The notes: a model not told the origin generated them from the sequence alone. A stretch of 64,000 bases of DNA from Juglans regia (GCF_001411555.2 NC_049911.1:31531044-31595043), one strand, 5' to 3'. Shown: positions 1 through 13,750, counted from the stretch's first letter. Numbers and translations are program-made.

Positions 1-2
1 CT

Positions 3-527
3 CCACAACAAGCCTCTATAAACCCTAATATTCCCATTACCGCCCCCTTTTCCAACTTCGGCCCAATCGGACGGCCTATGACGCCGTTATCGCCTTTGCC
101 GCCGTTCCCAACCGTTCACGCGGCGGCCGAATCGCCCGTCTCGGCCTACATGCGGTACCTCCAGAACTCAGTGTCCACCGTCGATCCGAACCCTAAACAT
201 TTCTCCGGATTCTCACCGTTAGCCCCTCTAGTCTCGCCCCGCTGGAACAATTCAACTCCGCCGCATCCGCATCAGCATCAGCATCAGCTTCCACCGCCGC
301 AGCAGGGAATATTTCCTCCGCCGACATCATCTGCTACTCAGCCACAGCCACAGTTCCCGATGCCGAACTCACCGCTTCCATTCGGGTGTTTGAATTCACC
401 GAGGTCACCGTACCCGTTGCACTCCCCAGGCCTGCTATTTTCTCCTTCTTCCGGTCAATTAGGGTTTCCGCAGCTCCCGCTTTCTCCCACAGTGCCGATG
501 CACAGCCCTAGATGGAGAGCTCTCTGA
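3..527 (+). CDS. IKU1: HAIKU1-like VQ-motif protein, C-terminal part only
   Basis: The reading frame is open from the first bases of the window to the TGA at 525-527, so this is the last 174 residues of a longer protein whose start lies outside. The visible part is rich in proline and serine. It contains the blocks TPLSPLPPFP, AAAESPVSAYMRYLQNS, FSGFSPLAPLVSPRW and SPSSGQLGFP, in the same order as I recall from Arabidopsis HAIKU1 (IKU1). In that family a VQ motif further upstream binds WRKY factors; IKU1 acts in the endosperm and controls seed size. The VQ motif itself is not in the window, so the family call rests on the C-terminal blocks. A His/Gln-rich stretch near 262-300 is low complexity. 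Just after the stop, CAG|GTAATC at 538-546 is a good 5' splice site, so an intron in the 3' UTR is possible. Confidence 0.82.
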   Translation, partial: PQQASINPNIPITAPFSNFGPIGRPMTPLSPLPPFPTVHAAAESPVSAYMRYLQNSVSTVDPNPKHFSGFSPLAPLVSPRWNNSTPPHPHQHQHQLPPPQQGIFPPPTSSATQPQPQFPMPNSPLPFGCLNSPRSPYPLHSPGLLFSPSSGQLGFPQLPLSPTVPMHSPRWRAL

Positions 528-1593
528 GTTTCTTCTTCAGGTAATCCTTTTTCTGAAGACGATGTCGTATCAGGCTTAGTGTTTTGGTTTTTATGGCTTT
601 GTAAATGATTGGGGGGGTTAGGGTTATTCAATCACTGGTGGTTGGATTGGAAACATTATCCACCACTGGTTAATTTTAGAGTTTCTTGTGTAAATTTCAT
701 AAGAAAGACACGTGAAAAAGGAAAACCCTAGATTTGTTTTTTGCTTTTTGTTGGATATTTTGGGTGGGAAACTTAGGAGAAGTTATAGAATTATGGTTGA
801 ACGTTGTTCTTATCAGTTAATTGTTTACTTGTGAAAATGTCTATGCACCTCATTTTTTTCCGTCTTTGCCGATTCAGTTTTACGTATGTGCTGATCATTA
901 TTTAAATATGCTGATTATTATTGTTATTAGTATGGCAATTTGGCTAACTTTTGCCACATCATGCATACTTCATATATGTATGAGATTTCTATGGTATCAA
1001 GATTTGCTTCCGGAGTTGGGTGCCAATCTAAATTTAGCTACTTGTTTCAGCTCCTTGTATTGCCATATATGACTTCTCATGTCTTGTTGTTTTTTAACTT
1101 TGTGGTTGAATCCTAATAGATGCAATTTGATTTTTGTTGTTTGAGGCCCCGAGGGATACACTTTTTTCATGACATAAAACGGCGCACTAGAGATTGCCAT
1201 ACTAGGTGGCTTCTTGCTCTGATATAGTGATATGATGATTTTGCCTTTTGACTTGGATGCTTGCACGACTGTGGAGGAGTTATAGTTATATGATGGACTT
1301 ACCAACAATTTTGAAAGGTCCAGACATCCATGATTGACTGGACTGTGGCTTAACTTTATGAATGATAGATATAAGCTTTGTGGATCTTCTTTCACAATAA
1401 GGCATTTACTAATGTTGATAGATTTATATGTGTACTGATTTATTGATTTATTTATTATGTTTCTTATGAGTTATGAAACTATCTAACACACTGTCTCAAG
1501 TTCAATAGTCTCTCATTTATGCGGAATATGCGCTAAGAGGCTTGTATGGCTGGTTGGAGTGGAACAGTGTCTGTTCTTGATGATCATTTTTTT

Positions 1594-1735
1594 GTAACTG
1601 ATGCTCAGATTTGGTGATTCTTAAAGTTGGGTGAGAGCTAGACATTAATCTAAGTAGCAATAATGTAATTGATGCTCAGATTTGGTTATTCTTAAAGTTG
1701 GGTCAGAGCTAGACATTAATCTAACTAGCAATAAT
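1594..1735. repeat. 71-bp tandem duplication
   Basis: Two head-to-tail copies, 1594-1664 and 1665-1735, begin with GTAACTGATGCTCAG and GTAATTGATGCTCAG and differ at only a few positions. It is probably a recent slippage or unequal-exchange product. Confidence 0.85.
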
Positions 1736-2180
1736 GTTAGCGATTGTCTGGGAGAGAAACCATATGCTTTTTGAAAGTTCTCTGTTTCCGGCTAGTTGTG
1801 ATGCAAGTATGTTTGTGGATATATACTACATTCTGGAAACTTTTAACATACTACAAACATTCGTCCCTTCTAGAGGAGTATATATTCCTACAATGGGATG
1901 ACACTCATTGTAGGTGTTGTGACCAATGATCAGGTTTAGTTAAGACATGTGGTACTAGTTGGGGAGGAGCTCAAATTAATTGTACTTAGGTTGATGATTG
2001 TTTAGAGAGGTTCAAATTTAGTTTTGGTTTAGTTTTGAAGTTTTAAGTCCTTTTGAAATATATTTTATAATGAAGTTCAGTGGAGAGGAGCTTTAGCGAA
2101 GCTTATATTTCTAGGTAGAGCATTGCGGACCAATAACTTTTTTTTTTTTTTTTGTTCATTCTAGTTTCTATGGATATGCC

Positions 2181-2211
<31 letters not shown>

Positions 2212-2647
2212 ATCGTTTTGGGCAAGGGTTTTCTTGGGAGAGACGCTGGGGGGGTGGCGAGGGAGGGTTGAGTCAACTTGAACCTAGTTATGGAACAAGA
2301 CCTGCCATTGACTTTACCTGTGGACTGGCAGGCATTTTCTTGGTCCCGTTGAGTTGTAGTTGATGATTCCCCGAGTCCTGGAACTCCAAGTCTCTTTTAA
2401 TAATTTGTGATTTGTTATTCTCCCCACAATCTTCTTACTGTGGGGTTGTTGGGAGTCCCTAATTGGGTTTTTTTTTGTTTTTTTTTAATGTTGCTCCTTT
2501 ATGGCAGTTTTCAGCCCGGGAGGATTAATATAATCTTGACCTTTATAAACATGTTCATCATAGTCAATGGTAGCATTCTTCATTACCTACTGATTTTGTG
2601 TGTAAGTTGTTCCTGAATCTAGTACTTGTGGGAATTAAGGCAATTGA

Positions 2648-2652
2648 TCTCT

Positions 2653-2700
<48 letters not shown>
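2648..2700. repeat. Compound (CT)n(AT)n microsatellite
   Basis: A CT run of about 28 bases passes directly into an AT run of about 24 bases. Likely polymorphic in length. Confidence 0.9.
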
Positions 2701-5700
2701 TGGCCTCTTCTCTTTTAGCTTGTCCATGGTTTAATCGGGGAGCTAAAAGCAGGCATCGAAAACCATTCCTTTCGTTTTCCACCGTGAGTCCATTTGGCTG
2801 TTGAAAACAGAGGGTATCCGTCATAGCAAAAGCATAATTGGAGAAGTAAACAAGATGAGCAGCAGCGGTTCTGGCGGGCGCCGGTCATTCCAATCGTGAG
2901 AAAGGATGAACCACGAAGCAGCCTGTTGGCTGGTCTTTCTTAACTTCCGGGTCGATTCATCTCAAGGATCTAACTAGCATCATGATATGTAACTAAAAGA
3001 AGACAGAAAAATGAAATAGGCTATATATCAACAGTAGAGAAATATTACAACTTGCTTTTTATATATCAACAGTAGAAAAATATTACAACTTGCTTTTTTC
3101 AATATATATATATATATAATATCATGCTTTTAGAAAGCTTTGAGGACCAATTTTTCGTTTAGAAAACCTCAATATGTATAAGATTTTGGTTAGACTTTGG
3201 ATTTCAGTGTGTTTCTTTTTTTCTTTTTTAGAAATATAGGGTAGTTAAGGGGGTTATTTTGATTTTTTTTTAATTATAATTTCTGAGAGGGGCCAATTGT
3301 TGGGGTGGGGGGGGTGTCGCGGGCGGGTGATCCGCCCCGTCTTGAGAGGAACAAAATGGTTGGGTTTCCCAACCATTGAAAATCGTTGGTAACCACGTAA
3401 AAAAGAATGATCAACCCACGCAATCAATTCAGGCCTCGATGGATATTCAATTCCCATCCTCTAGGTTTCGAACAGTTGGTGGACGGGGGGCTCAAACTCT
3501 TTTTAGGGAGCTTACCAATTAAAAGGGTAGAAAATGTAATTCCCGCGAGAATAGAGAGTGAAGTTCCCAGCCGGCATATGCATGCATCAAAATTCTTTTC
3601 CCCTGTATAGACGTTTATAGACGTTCACGAGGACCGAGTCTTGGGTATGTCAAGTGAAATATTGTGTAACCACAAGTTACACGAAGCCTTAAGTTACAAA
3701 GATATTTCACAAAAAAAAATTTACACACTGAGATGGTTTAATCTTGAATGTCAAATTATTAAGTTATTTTTATTGTAAACTAGATTTAATGTATTACATG
3801 AAATCATATCAATTTAAATTTAATTTTGTAAAATCTCTTTATAATAGTAACACATCCTATCCAATAATCACAATTTCTTTTTTCCGGATAATCCTATTTC
3901 AAGATGATTTTTTTTTCTACAAACATAAGGTATAAAGTGGGCACCACATAAGACCAATTTCTCCAAAAGAGTGGTCCCCATTAAACACGAGATGTAGAAA
4001 CAACGCTCCTTTCCGAATTGCATTCGACCCAGATAACGTGACTGGTTGATTGGATAAACATAATGTGACAATGAAAACAAAATTTCAGAATGTTATTAAC
4101 TTATTATGCCGTTGACCTTCCCATCCCATGATAGACGGTCTATCGTACCGTAGACTGGTTAGTCCACACACATGATGAAGAGAGAACATCGCCAGCACAC
4201 CACACCCACAATACAATGGAAGAAAAGAAACTCCCTCAGCGAGCACCAGCAGTGGCTTTTTTTTTTTACATATATTGGGCTTTCTTGCATTGATTTATGA
4301 ATCCATACACAAACTTAAATCCCAATCTCAACTTTTTCTGTATTCAACAGTCTTGCCAAGAAAGAAAAAAACCCTAGAAGTCTACAATGGAAGAGGTATT
4401 TGGAATCTCGTTTAGATAACTAATAAAATGGTATAGAGAAAAAAAAATAGACAATTGAATGATGGAACGCATTTTTTTTTTTTTTTTTTGATACGTGAAT
4501 GATGGCATGCATTTGAAAAGCTATAACTATAATATAATAGATTACAGTGGACAAATAAAACTTTAAGCAAGCTAATGCCGATGCTTTAATGCGACTATAA
4601 CACTCCAAAATTTGGAGGCATGGTTACACCGTTAACAATTCTTTGCTTGTCCAATTAATTGCTCATTTGTTTCTCAAGGGTCGAACAAGAACTCAACAAT
4701 ATGAACCTTCAAAAAATAGAAAAGAAAAGAAAAGAGAACTCACCAATATGGGATGAACACCATCATCAAATATATTCACACCATTTGGAGCATACCCCTC
4801 CTCTAAAAGTGCAGGGAAGAGGCAGCAAGAAGGTAAAGAGCTAAATGGCCATATCTTTCTTTTTTTGTTGGGAGTTTATATTTGTTTCCCAGCTCTAAAC
4901 ATGAATCCGCTATCCCCCTTTTTATTATTATTATTAACTTTTCATCTTCTATAACCCCTTCTTTCCCCTCCTCGTCCCTCTCCATCCCTCGTACCAAACA
5001 CAATATTAGGCCTTATCAATAATCATCATCGGCAGAAAGCTCGGTAGAACCATGGGAACATTGAATGGATGTAGATCATATGAATGTTTAAAGGATCAAA
5101 AAGCATTTTCCATGTTTAAAAGATACCGAACAATTATGAGCTGTAGCAATCACTTTATATGACTATATTACCGGGCCACTTGTCAATCTGTTGGGGAACA
5201 GTAGGTCGAGACACATATTCCAACTGTCCGTAATAAAAATTAAAAAAATAAAGTCATACAGCAATGCTTCAACCTCGTGCCCCTTTAGAAAAAGTAATTG
5301 ACCAAATGTCAATGATGGTTTATGTTATATGCCTCATCACACGCAGACAACTCATAATGAGTCAACAAAATTCACAAGCTTCAAACAGGCTATCGTAATT
5401 ATTTTCGATTCAAACGCAAATCAAAGCCTACACAACGTAAACTGAACTAGTCTAACTCAGCCAAACGTAAGGAAAGCCAAAGAGTGGACTGCAGTAGTGT
5501 GGAGAAAAATCGGTTACAGCATTGATTGGGAGAGCAAAAATGAGCTCATGCTCTGGGAACCAATTAACTTGTTCATGGTGGGTATTCTGAAAACATTCAT
5601 CAAACATCCAACAAACGTATCAATGCACCTTCTGATCTGATAGAATAGGATTCCAATCAAACTAAAGCAAGACATACCCATTTTGATGGATCAATCAATT

Positions 5701-5944
5701 TCCACAAGTAGAAAACAAAAAAATTAAGAAGCTAATGATAAAAAAAATATACTTTCAATATGAAGGCACATCCAGAAACAAAATAACGTGATAGGACAGG
5801 CTAAAAGGACTTGGTACGCCCATCAACTTGGTAACAATAAACAAAAATGCCTAAAACTTGGTAGCAGCGAAATTAGTAACAAGCACCTTCTCACCTTCTC
5901 CAGTTAAAAGGCATAGAGGAGAAGTTGAAGACTTAACAAATGGT

Positions 5945-7796
5945 TCAATGAGCTGCCTGCTGTTCATCATCCCGCTTGGGTGCTGCTTCTTTGATCTCAT
6001 CTGCCCCATCATCCTACATGGAATCCAGAAACAACTCAGAATCAAAACAAATATTAAAAAATGAAACAACAGTGATGCAGGAGAGGGGAAAATAGGGCAT
6101 AACCAAGAAGGATCTAGTACAAAACCTGCATGTCAGAGCTCCAAAGAGTGAGGTTGTCACGGAGAAGTTGCATGATCAAAGTGCTATCCTTGTATGACTC
6201 CTCACCCAGGGTATCCAACTCGGCAATTGCTTCATCAAAAGCCTGATTGGCACATTCATAGGTGACACAAATTAAAAGAACTCATATAAAACTAAAAGTC
6301 GAAATCAAAATAGAGTCAAGTCATATCAGTTATATTTTTTTTGCTTGACCCAGTTCTACTATTAGGCCCTGAGAAGGCAGAACAGTCCAACAGATCGTGG
6401 TCAAAATAACACAACCACCTTAAGACTAAACAAAAGAGGCCGTGCCATTTAGTTGAACTGGAAACCCAAGAAACAATTAGGTAAATTTATTTTTCATTTC
6501 AATAAAAAATAACACTTGCTTGCTTGCGTAGCTAGAGATGATCAATCTAGAAAAAAAAAGTGCAAGACATCTATGCAAATATATATATATATATACATAT
6601 AGTAAAAGATAATGATGTTCAGGTTCCCCAACCTGTTTAGCAAGATTGCAAGCACGATCAGGGGAATTCAGAATCTCATAGTGAAACACAGAGAAGTTCA
6701 GAGCAAGCCCAAGCCGGATTGGATGTGTAGGAGCCAGCTCAGCGTTGGCAATGTCCTGCAGACAGAAACCTATATTCGATAAGTTTATAACTCAGAGAAG
6801 CAGCGAATGAAACCTGAATTATGATTATTACGGAACCTATAATCAAGCATATAATCGAAGTTACAAATAAAAAAACACAAAAAAAGAAAGATGTCAGCAA
6901 CGTTCTCTGCACAAAATAAATAGTAGAAATTTAAAGCAGAAACTAGATGCAGAAGTAAAGTTTTGCATAAAAACTGAGATAAATAAATGCGTAATCTACG
7001 CTCCAACGGTCAGTTGCAAAAGAAAAGGAAAGATTTATCAAAACAGTAAACAACTAAAACTCTTGTATTTCTTTCGCATGCATATCTAAATTTAACACAA
7101 AGTTATTCAAAATCAAGAAATTCAAATGCAGCGTCAATGTCGATCTAAATCCTAAGCATAATAACATATCCACAAAGTATTACTAATATAAGCCGAAGAG
7201 CCAGCCTAAAAATTAAAAAAAAAAATTATAGTTACAGTATATAGGAGCATTTAAAAAAAAAAAAATCTGGAAGCCTACAAGCAAAAGGCAGGATAACGAT
7301 GAGGAATTAGAGTGACCTGAGCGGATTTGTAGGCAGTGAGGGTGCTCTCGGCGGCTTCCTTGCGGTCGGCTCCGGTCTTGAACTCTGCCAAGTACCTGTG
7401 GTAATCGCCTTTCATCTTCAGGTAGAAGACCTTGGAGTCTCCGGAGGAGGCGGAGGGAATGAGGCGCGAGTCGAGGAGCTTGAGAATGCCGTCACAGATG
7501 GAGGAGAGCTCCGACTCGATCTTGGATCGGTAGTCGCGGATCGTGGCCACGTGGTCCTCGTTGCCACGACTCTCCTCCTTCTGCTCGATGGAGGAGATTA
7601 TGCGCCAGGAGGCTCGACGCGCCCCGATCACGTTCTTGTAGGCCACCGAGAGAAGGTTACGCTCCTCCACGGACAGCTCTTCGTTCTCCACCGCGGCGGC
7701 CGTGACCTTCTCCATGAACTCCACCATCTCCTCGTAGCGCTCGGCCTGCTCGGCCAGCTTCGCCATGTACACGTTCTCTTCGCGAGCTGTCGCCAT
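5945..7796 (-). CDS. 14-3-3 protein (general regulatory factor), 4 exons
   Basis: Exons in transcription order: 7796-7317, 6755-6633, 6242-6126, 6013-5945, all with GT-AG borders and all joined in phase 0; 262 residues. 14-3-3 proteins are cytosolic and nuclear dimers that bind phosphoserine or phosphothreonine peptides, including kinases, transcription factors and the plasma-membrane H+-ATPase. The pocket residues are present: K54 and R61 in [14 protein letters not shown], and R134-Y135 in [10 protein letters not shown]. The signature [11 protein letters not shown] and the C-terminal block [13 protein letters not shown] are intact. The divergent acidic tail ends DDEQQAAH. The N-terminus [24 protein letters not shown] suits the non-epsilon group, probably the kappa/lambda (GRF6/GRF8) clade, but the subtype is inferred. 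The ATG at 7796 is preceded by a CT-rich leader and gives the normal family N-terminus. Confidence 0.96.
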
Positions 7797-8978
7797 TTTC
7801 TCGATTCAATAACACAGAAGAGAGAAAGAGAGGGGAATTCCAAAACAAATTAGACGGTTAGATCTAGGTTGTGAAATATTGGGGACTTCCAAAACAAAAA
7901 TAGTAAACTGGGGGAAGAGGTGGCCTTTTTTTGTGCTACTCGGAACGATAATTGCGTTGGCAGTTTGATTTTATGAACTAAACGTGGGCCGTTGGATCAA
8001 AGGAATTGGGTTAATTCCAGATCGGATGGTTCGCAATATTATATCATGTCCGACTAATTCTAAAAGATAAATGTTGCGACTTAAAAAACACTTCAAAAAC
8101 ATAAATTAATAAATTGGTATGGTTTGATTTAATACATTAAATGATAAAATTATTTTTATTATAAAATAAATTTAACATTTTAATTTTCATATAAAATCAT
8201 ATCAATTTGTAAGTTTATTTTTATAAAATTTCTTTATAATTATAATAATTCTTATATTAAAATGTATTAAGAAAAAATTATAAAGCCAGGTTTTATATTT
8301 AATAATAAACGAGGTTCATATTTATCATAAAGATATTTTCTGATTAAAAAGTCATAAATGTATTTTATTAATATTAGGGTTTTTAATTAAAACAAATTAC
8401 ATATTAAATATTGAGAGTACGCAGCGATGTTTAAACTATTGATTATATTTTGTATGTTTTTAAACCTTTTTTAGCTATATTCGGATGAGAGTTTTTTGAA
8501 AAAAATAAACAAGTAATCTCTTTCCATCTTAGATTTTATCTTCTCTAATCAAACTGGTCGATCTGATTTGATTGAAGTGATTTTAGAAGTCTTACACATC
8601 AATTAGTAATTTTAGTATAATTAAAACTGATGAAATTTAAAAGTAAAAAAAATAATAATATGATTTTCAAAACAAATAAAAGAAAGATAAAGATGGTCGG
8701 AAAACAGTAGTCCTATGAGATTCAGGCCTTTAATGCCCTTCGGCCCAGTTAGCAATGGATGCCAGCCATCTTTGCAACCAATCCTTGCCCAGTGACTGGG
8801 CTGCACTTAAAAACTGATGGCTTAGAAAGGCCCAGCTGCTTCACAAGTATTTGATGTTGCTGCCAACATTTTAAATCAAATATTCTAAAAAAATTATATA
8901 TATATATATATATATATATTTATGATCATCAGTTATAGATATTAATAAATAAAATGAATGTATCTTATAATATTATTA

Positions 8979-9144
8979 GAAATTCTATTTACAGTTCTAG
9001 AGTACATAACTACTTATTTATTTTGAAATAAATAAATAAATATAGAATCTATATAAAAATAATAATTTTTTAATAATAAAAATCACTATTTTTTAAAAGT
9101 AGTAGAGACATTTACACAACTCATGTACACATTTAGCATTTCTC
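8979..9144. mobile_element. Decayed copy of the 172-bp MITE family
   Basis: The left end (GAAATTCTATTTACAGTTCT) and right end (GTACACATTTAGCATTTCTC) align with the inverted repeats of the better copies at 30593-30764 and 43173-43345, with the AT-rich core between. No target duplication is recognisable, so this copy is probably old. Confidence 0.55.
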
Positions 9145-9951
9145 ATATATCTTTCGTTTTTCTCCACTGGACAGGTACGGTATCTGATTGAAGTAGTTCG
9201 TTTTTAAAGTTTTGCCAAGTATTAATAAAGTGCATTCAATGTTGCTCTTATAGCACTTTTTGTTAATAGCATTACTTAAATTCGTTTCTCGTACAATATT
9301 TAAGATATAAAATAAATAATAAAATTAATCTATTTTTATTAATTTAAAATTTTAAAACAAATGATAATTTCATATACCATCAAAATAGATATCTTAAATT
9401 TAAATTCTGACTTTACATTCTATTCCATACTTCAGCGGTAATTTCTCTTACAGTACTCCTTATTATATACTTCGGGTTGATAATTTACTTGAACAACCAT
9501 AAGGAATCTCACTTTTTATAATAAAACCACCCGTGATTAAAATATAAGAAAATAAAATAAAAATTAAACTAGTTCCACCTGTTTGGTGGTCAGAATCTAG
9601 AAATATATATATATATATATATATAAATATATATATTACGTCGCCACAAAGCAAGCCGTAATCCAGTTAATTAGCGTTCGAAGCTCCGGTTGGAAAATGG
9701 CACTCGTCTCACGACTTCCACGCTCCACAGCCCGCTATAATTACTTTGAAACAAAGGGCAGATGGGGCAGATATTGTGTGTACAAACTGATTGATTTAAT
9801 AAGGCTCCCTGTAACTTATAGCCTACAGAAATAATCATTCCAAACCAGACCAAAGAAAGCCCACTGAAAGGTGGAAGTCAATACAGGCCCCAGGTTTAGT
9901 TTTACATCACTTTGAATTTAGTGACTCCTGTTTCTCGGTCATCTTTTACCA

Positions 9952-9960
9952 TTTATATAC
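9952..9960 (+). promoter_or_regulatory. Candidate TATA box of the cysteine oxidase gene
   Basis: TTTATATAC lies 77-85 bases upstream of the ATG at 10037, a usual distance for a plant gene with a short leader. Position only; no transcript data. Confidence 0.4.
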
Positions 9961-10036
9961 AGTCATCATCACTTGGAAGGGATGCAAATCTTATCACACC
10001 ATTTAATTTTCCGACGCTCAAAAGAAAGAAAAAATC

Positions 10037-11433
10037 ATGGACTCATCTACAATCGAGCAGATCAGCAAAATACAACTGATATATGATGCCTGTAATGCTG
10101 TATTTTCTCAGAAGGAGCTTCCAAATTTCCAACAAATTCAATGGCTGAGGAATCTCCTAGGTATTGCATGTTACGCTTAATTTATCGGTCATATGTTTGC
10201 ATGATCATGATTGTGCTAGGTTTCAGGCCAGCCATCAGCTAGATCTTCTTAATTTTTTTTTCTTTTTTTGAATCGTGAACGTAGACATAACCACAGCCAT
10301 AGATCTTGGAATCGACGAATTTGGCCTCTGTGGATCTCCGCCAACAAGCCCAAAAAGTGTCGAGGGATTGATTTGTGGGCAAGGCGTCCGTAACATTACT
10401 TACATTCATATTCATGAATGTGACAATTTCTCTGTAAGTAGAAACATGATGTATGTTTATTCCTAGCTAGGGATATATATTTTTTTTCTTTCGCGTTACA
10501 TGTGCTGATCTGAGCAGCCAATCTATACAGTAAATACTAGACAGATCTACATGTTCCTTTCATGGTAGATCATGAAAGAATTATATATGTTTTGCGGCCA
10601 AAGCCAATACGAGGTTTTAAGGTTTTCTGGATTTTTGAGCAGATGGGCGTGTTTTGCTTCCCAGCAGGCGGGGTGCTTCCTCTTCATGATCACCCTGGGA
10701 TGACTGTCTTTACCAAACTCCTCTATGGATCTGTTTATGTCAAAGCTTACGATTGGGTGAAAGTGATGAATTCTGGCTGCCAAACGTGTAAGAAACCAAT
10801 TAAGAATCATACGTTCTGCAATAACATTACCATTTTCATTTTTTATGCTCTGTCGACATCTGCCTGCTGCCAAAATGCATGCGTTTCCTGTTTAAGTACT
10901 TGAGTGAATTAACCTGGTGCCTGGTGAGAAACATTGACATCATGTTAAAATGGTGGGTGCAGTTGGATTGGCATCCAGAGCGGTAGATGGCATTTTCAAG
11001 GCGCCATGTGAAGCTTCTGTCCTCTTTCCAAGAAGCGGTGGTAACATTCATTCTTTCACTGCGCTGACTCCTTGTGCCATCTTGGATGTGTTATCTCCAC
11101 CATATTCTGAAGAGCTTGGAAGGCCTTCCACTTATTTCTCAGACTTCCACATCCCATCACTGCCTGGTAATTACATAATAAGCGTATTCACGATCAGTAG
11201 GAAAAAAATTTCCAATTTCAAAGTACTTATTTCATGTACCTAACTTTCTCCAACTTGAAGCTCCAAATTTGAGTAGATCGAGCAGACTCTTCAGTACGTG
11301 CATATTAAATTATAATTCGTTTGTTTACGTTGTGGCACGTACAGGCTATGCTATGCTCGAGGAAAAGGACCTGCCAGACGATCTAGTCGTTACCGGAGCA
11401 CCTTACGTTGGCCCTCGAATTAATGTCGCCTAA
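10037..11433 (+). CDS. PCO: Plant cysteine oxidase (PCO4/5-like thiol dioxygenase), 5 exons
   Basis: Exons 10037-10160, 10285-10433, 10643-10787, 10963-11166 and 11345-11433 splice to 236 residues. Plant cysteine oxidases use O2 and Fe(II) to oxidise an N-terminal cysteine, for example of group VII ERF factors. This creates an N-degron, so targets are destroyed in air and survive in hypoxia. The cupin iron ligands are present: H106 and H108 in PLHDHPGMTV and H169 in GGNIHSF. Other family blocks are ECDNFSMGVFC, KLLYGSVYVKAYDW and SPPYSEELGRPSTYF. The short length and compact N-terminus fit the PCO4/PCO5 group, not the longer hypoxia-induced PCO1/PCO2 group; this subgroup call is inferred. The start is the first in-frame ATG after a candidate TATA box. 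The exon 3 donor (ACGT|GTAAG) was chosen because only it keeps the frame through QTFGLASRAVDG. Confidence 0.93.
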
Positions 11434-12181
11434 AAAAGGACCTATATATGTTTGTTGCCAGGCAGAATGCCTAAAATATATGTGGTGTGTATATGTAATA
11501 CATGTTGGCCTTAGCTAGATAATATGCGTCATGCGTGTGTATGCAGATCGCGCCGAAGATTTGGCAACGAGCATGGGATCGATGTTTGTTAACCGAACGC
11601 AGAATAGAGACGAGGACTTGGAACTGCCGTTGCCATAAGGGAATTATAAATTTATGACAACTTGTCTTGCGTCTAGGATTTGGAAGGACTCTAGGGGAAC
11701 ATGCACATCACACATCAATAAAATATATATTATTCCACGCATTTTGGTCCCAAATGATGTCATGTGGGCTAACCCCTTTAACCTGAAAATAACCTATCAA
11801 AATTTTTCAAAGGCCCAGTAGTTACTGCTTTGTCTGTGCATGATCATATGTTCTCCAATTGGATGATCTCAAGCTCTAAGGAGATATTTTATGGATAAAA
11901 AGATATTTTATGATCGTGTGGTTCAGTCATGCATTAACGTACATAATTCGTGCGCGCCTTTTTTCAAGGGAAAATAAGAGCCACTAATGTCTTTACAGAG
12001 GAGTGAAAGGCCTACATAATCTAAATAAAAACTTAGATCGATGGGCTGGAAATAATCTGAACCAAATCTTTTTTATTAGATCTAATTTGCTGTTTTGGAT
12101 TGCTATAGCTAACAACTTTCTGGATTAAAAGTTCTTGAGAAGCTCATTAAAAACTCGTGAAAAGGAAGATCATGTTGAGCC

Positions 12182-12184
<3 letters not shown>

Positions 12185-12238
<54 letters not shown>
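12185..12238. repeat. (AT)27 microsatellite
   Basis: An uninterrupted alternating TA run of about 54 bases. Likely length-polymorphic. Confidence 0.92.
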
Positions 12239-12239
<1 letters not shown>

Positions 12240-13750
12240 TAGCGGTTAGGCAATGTGCGAGGTACATTTGCCCGGTTGAAAAATAACTTATTTTGTAAAA
12301 TATAAATATGTTTTGGGTTAAAAAAAAAAAAAAACGTAATCATAAGTAAAATAAGTAGTATATAGAGAATTTTTTATGAACTCAATTTCTGCACCTAACA
12401 AGTGAAAAGAGATGTGGATAATTTTTGTGATAGTGATAGTATTTCACTGCATAGATCGAAGCAATCCAACCGAAGAAAAAAAAATGAAAAGTGGTAAAAT
12501 GAAGGATTTGATTTAAATCTTAAAAATTTTAATGTACCAGCAGCAGCCTCGTCCTTCAAAAAACAACACACGTAGACATCATATCCTTAGATATGATTTG
12601 GATCGATGTATTAATAGTAGTGACATGGTTTGTGAATAGTAATATATAAAATTATTTGGATTAAGATGTTTTATTTGATTTTAGAAAATGAGAGAAAATA
12701 AGTTAAAATAAACATATTATAAAAGTTAAAATATTATTGGAATATAATTTTTTTAATGTAGTTTTTGTTTTAAAATTTAAAAAATTTATATTTAAGAAAA
12801 TTGTAATGATTAGATTAACAAATTAAAAAATATTTTATATTTAAATAATATTTTAAAAAATATATAAAAGTTTCTGAAAATCTAAGAATCTATTAATCTC
12901 TTCCTCGAACTCAATAATTTTGTTTGGGAAGAGATAGATTGTCAATTCCCTCCTGACCCAATGATGTTGTAAATTTTTTATTTTTTTAAAAATGTTTATG
13001 ATGATTAAAAAAATACATGAAAAAAAGAAAAGAAAAAAAAAATGAAATACACATTCATGACATATTTTCAGGTTACTTTTTTATTAGTTGTAGCAGTTCT
13101 CTTTAGTTAATTAAGAATATTATCATATTTAAATTATGTTAAAACTCGAATTATTTATATAATTATACTTTTTTAAAAATATTTAAAAAAAATTTATTAT
13201 TTATTTAATGATGAAATATTAGTATTTTATAAATGGCTTGGTTATTTTGAAATTAGTGGTACTTGTGTAAAATCCTGTATGACGTAAAATTTTCTAATTG
13301 ATAAAAAAAGCACGTTTGCCATATCTGTCAAATTGAAGAAAAAAATAAAGTGTAATTTCAAATATTAAAATAGTCTAATGTATAAGAATAAAATTATTAT
13401 TTATTTATGTTCATCATTTATTATGAAATTTAAATTATATTAAAAATTCAAATTAATTAGATAGTTTTTTTCTTTTAAAAATGTACAGTAAAATTTTATC
13501 ATTTATTTAATGATAAAAAATTAGTATTTTATAAATTAAAGTTGATTTTTAGTGTATGATATAATAAACAGTAATAGGATATGCTAAAAAAACATGCGAA
13601 AAAAAAAATTCTTTACTGATCATTTATAACTCAAAAATCAATATTTTTTCCAATTTTTTTTCTTTCTCTCTCTCATTCCCTACGCACAATTGCGATATTA
13701 CGTCGCACATTGGCATTTACACGGACAAAAAAAAAACCACTGATTTAGAT

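Larger units (their letters stand above)
528..5944. other. Spacer between the HAIKU1-like and 14-3-3 genes
   Basis: About 5.4 kb with no supported coding exon. It contains the probable 3' UTR of the HAIKU1-like gene at its left end, a 71-bp tandem duplication (1594-1735), AT and CT/AT microsatellites (about 2180-2210, 2648-2700, 3104-3118), and at its right end the probable 3' UTR of the 14-3-3 gene. A GC-rich patch at 3298-3345 stands out against the AT-rich background but encodes nothing I recognise. Confidence 0.6.
7797..10036. other. Divergent spacer between 14-3-3 and cysteine oxidase genes
   Basis: About 2.2 kb shared upstream region of two divergently transcribed genes. The left 150 bases are the probable CT-rich 5' UTR and promoter of the 14-3-3 gene. 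The middle is very AT-rich and contains AT microsatellites (about 8897-8920 and 9604-9623) and a decayed MITE (8979-9144). The right end holds a TATA-like motif for the cysteine oxidase gene. No coding exon is supported. Confidence 0.6.

Noticed and set aside
3254..3610. Overlapping open frames on both strands in a GC-richer patch
   Set aside because: Neither peptide resembles a known family, and the G/C runs make chance frames likely.
7398..7853. 151-codon open frame on the plus strand
   Set aside because: Antisense shadow of 14-3-3 exon 1; the GC-rich codons of that exon keep the opposite frame open.
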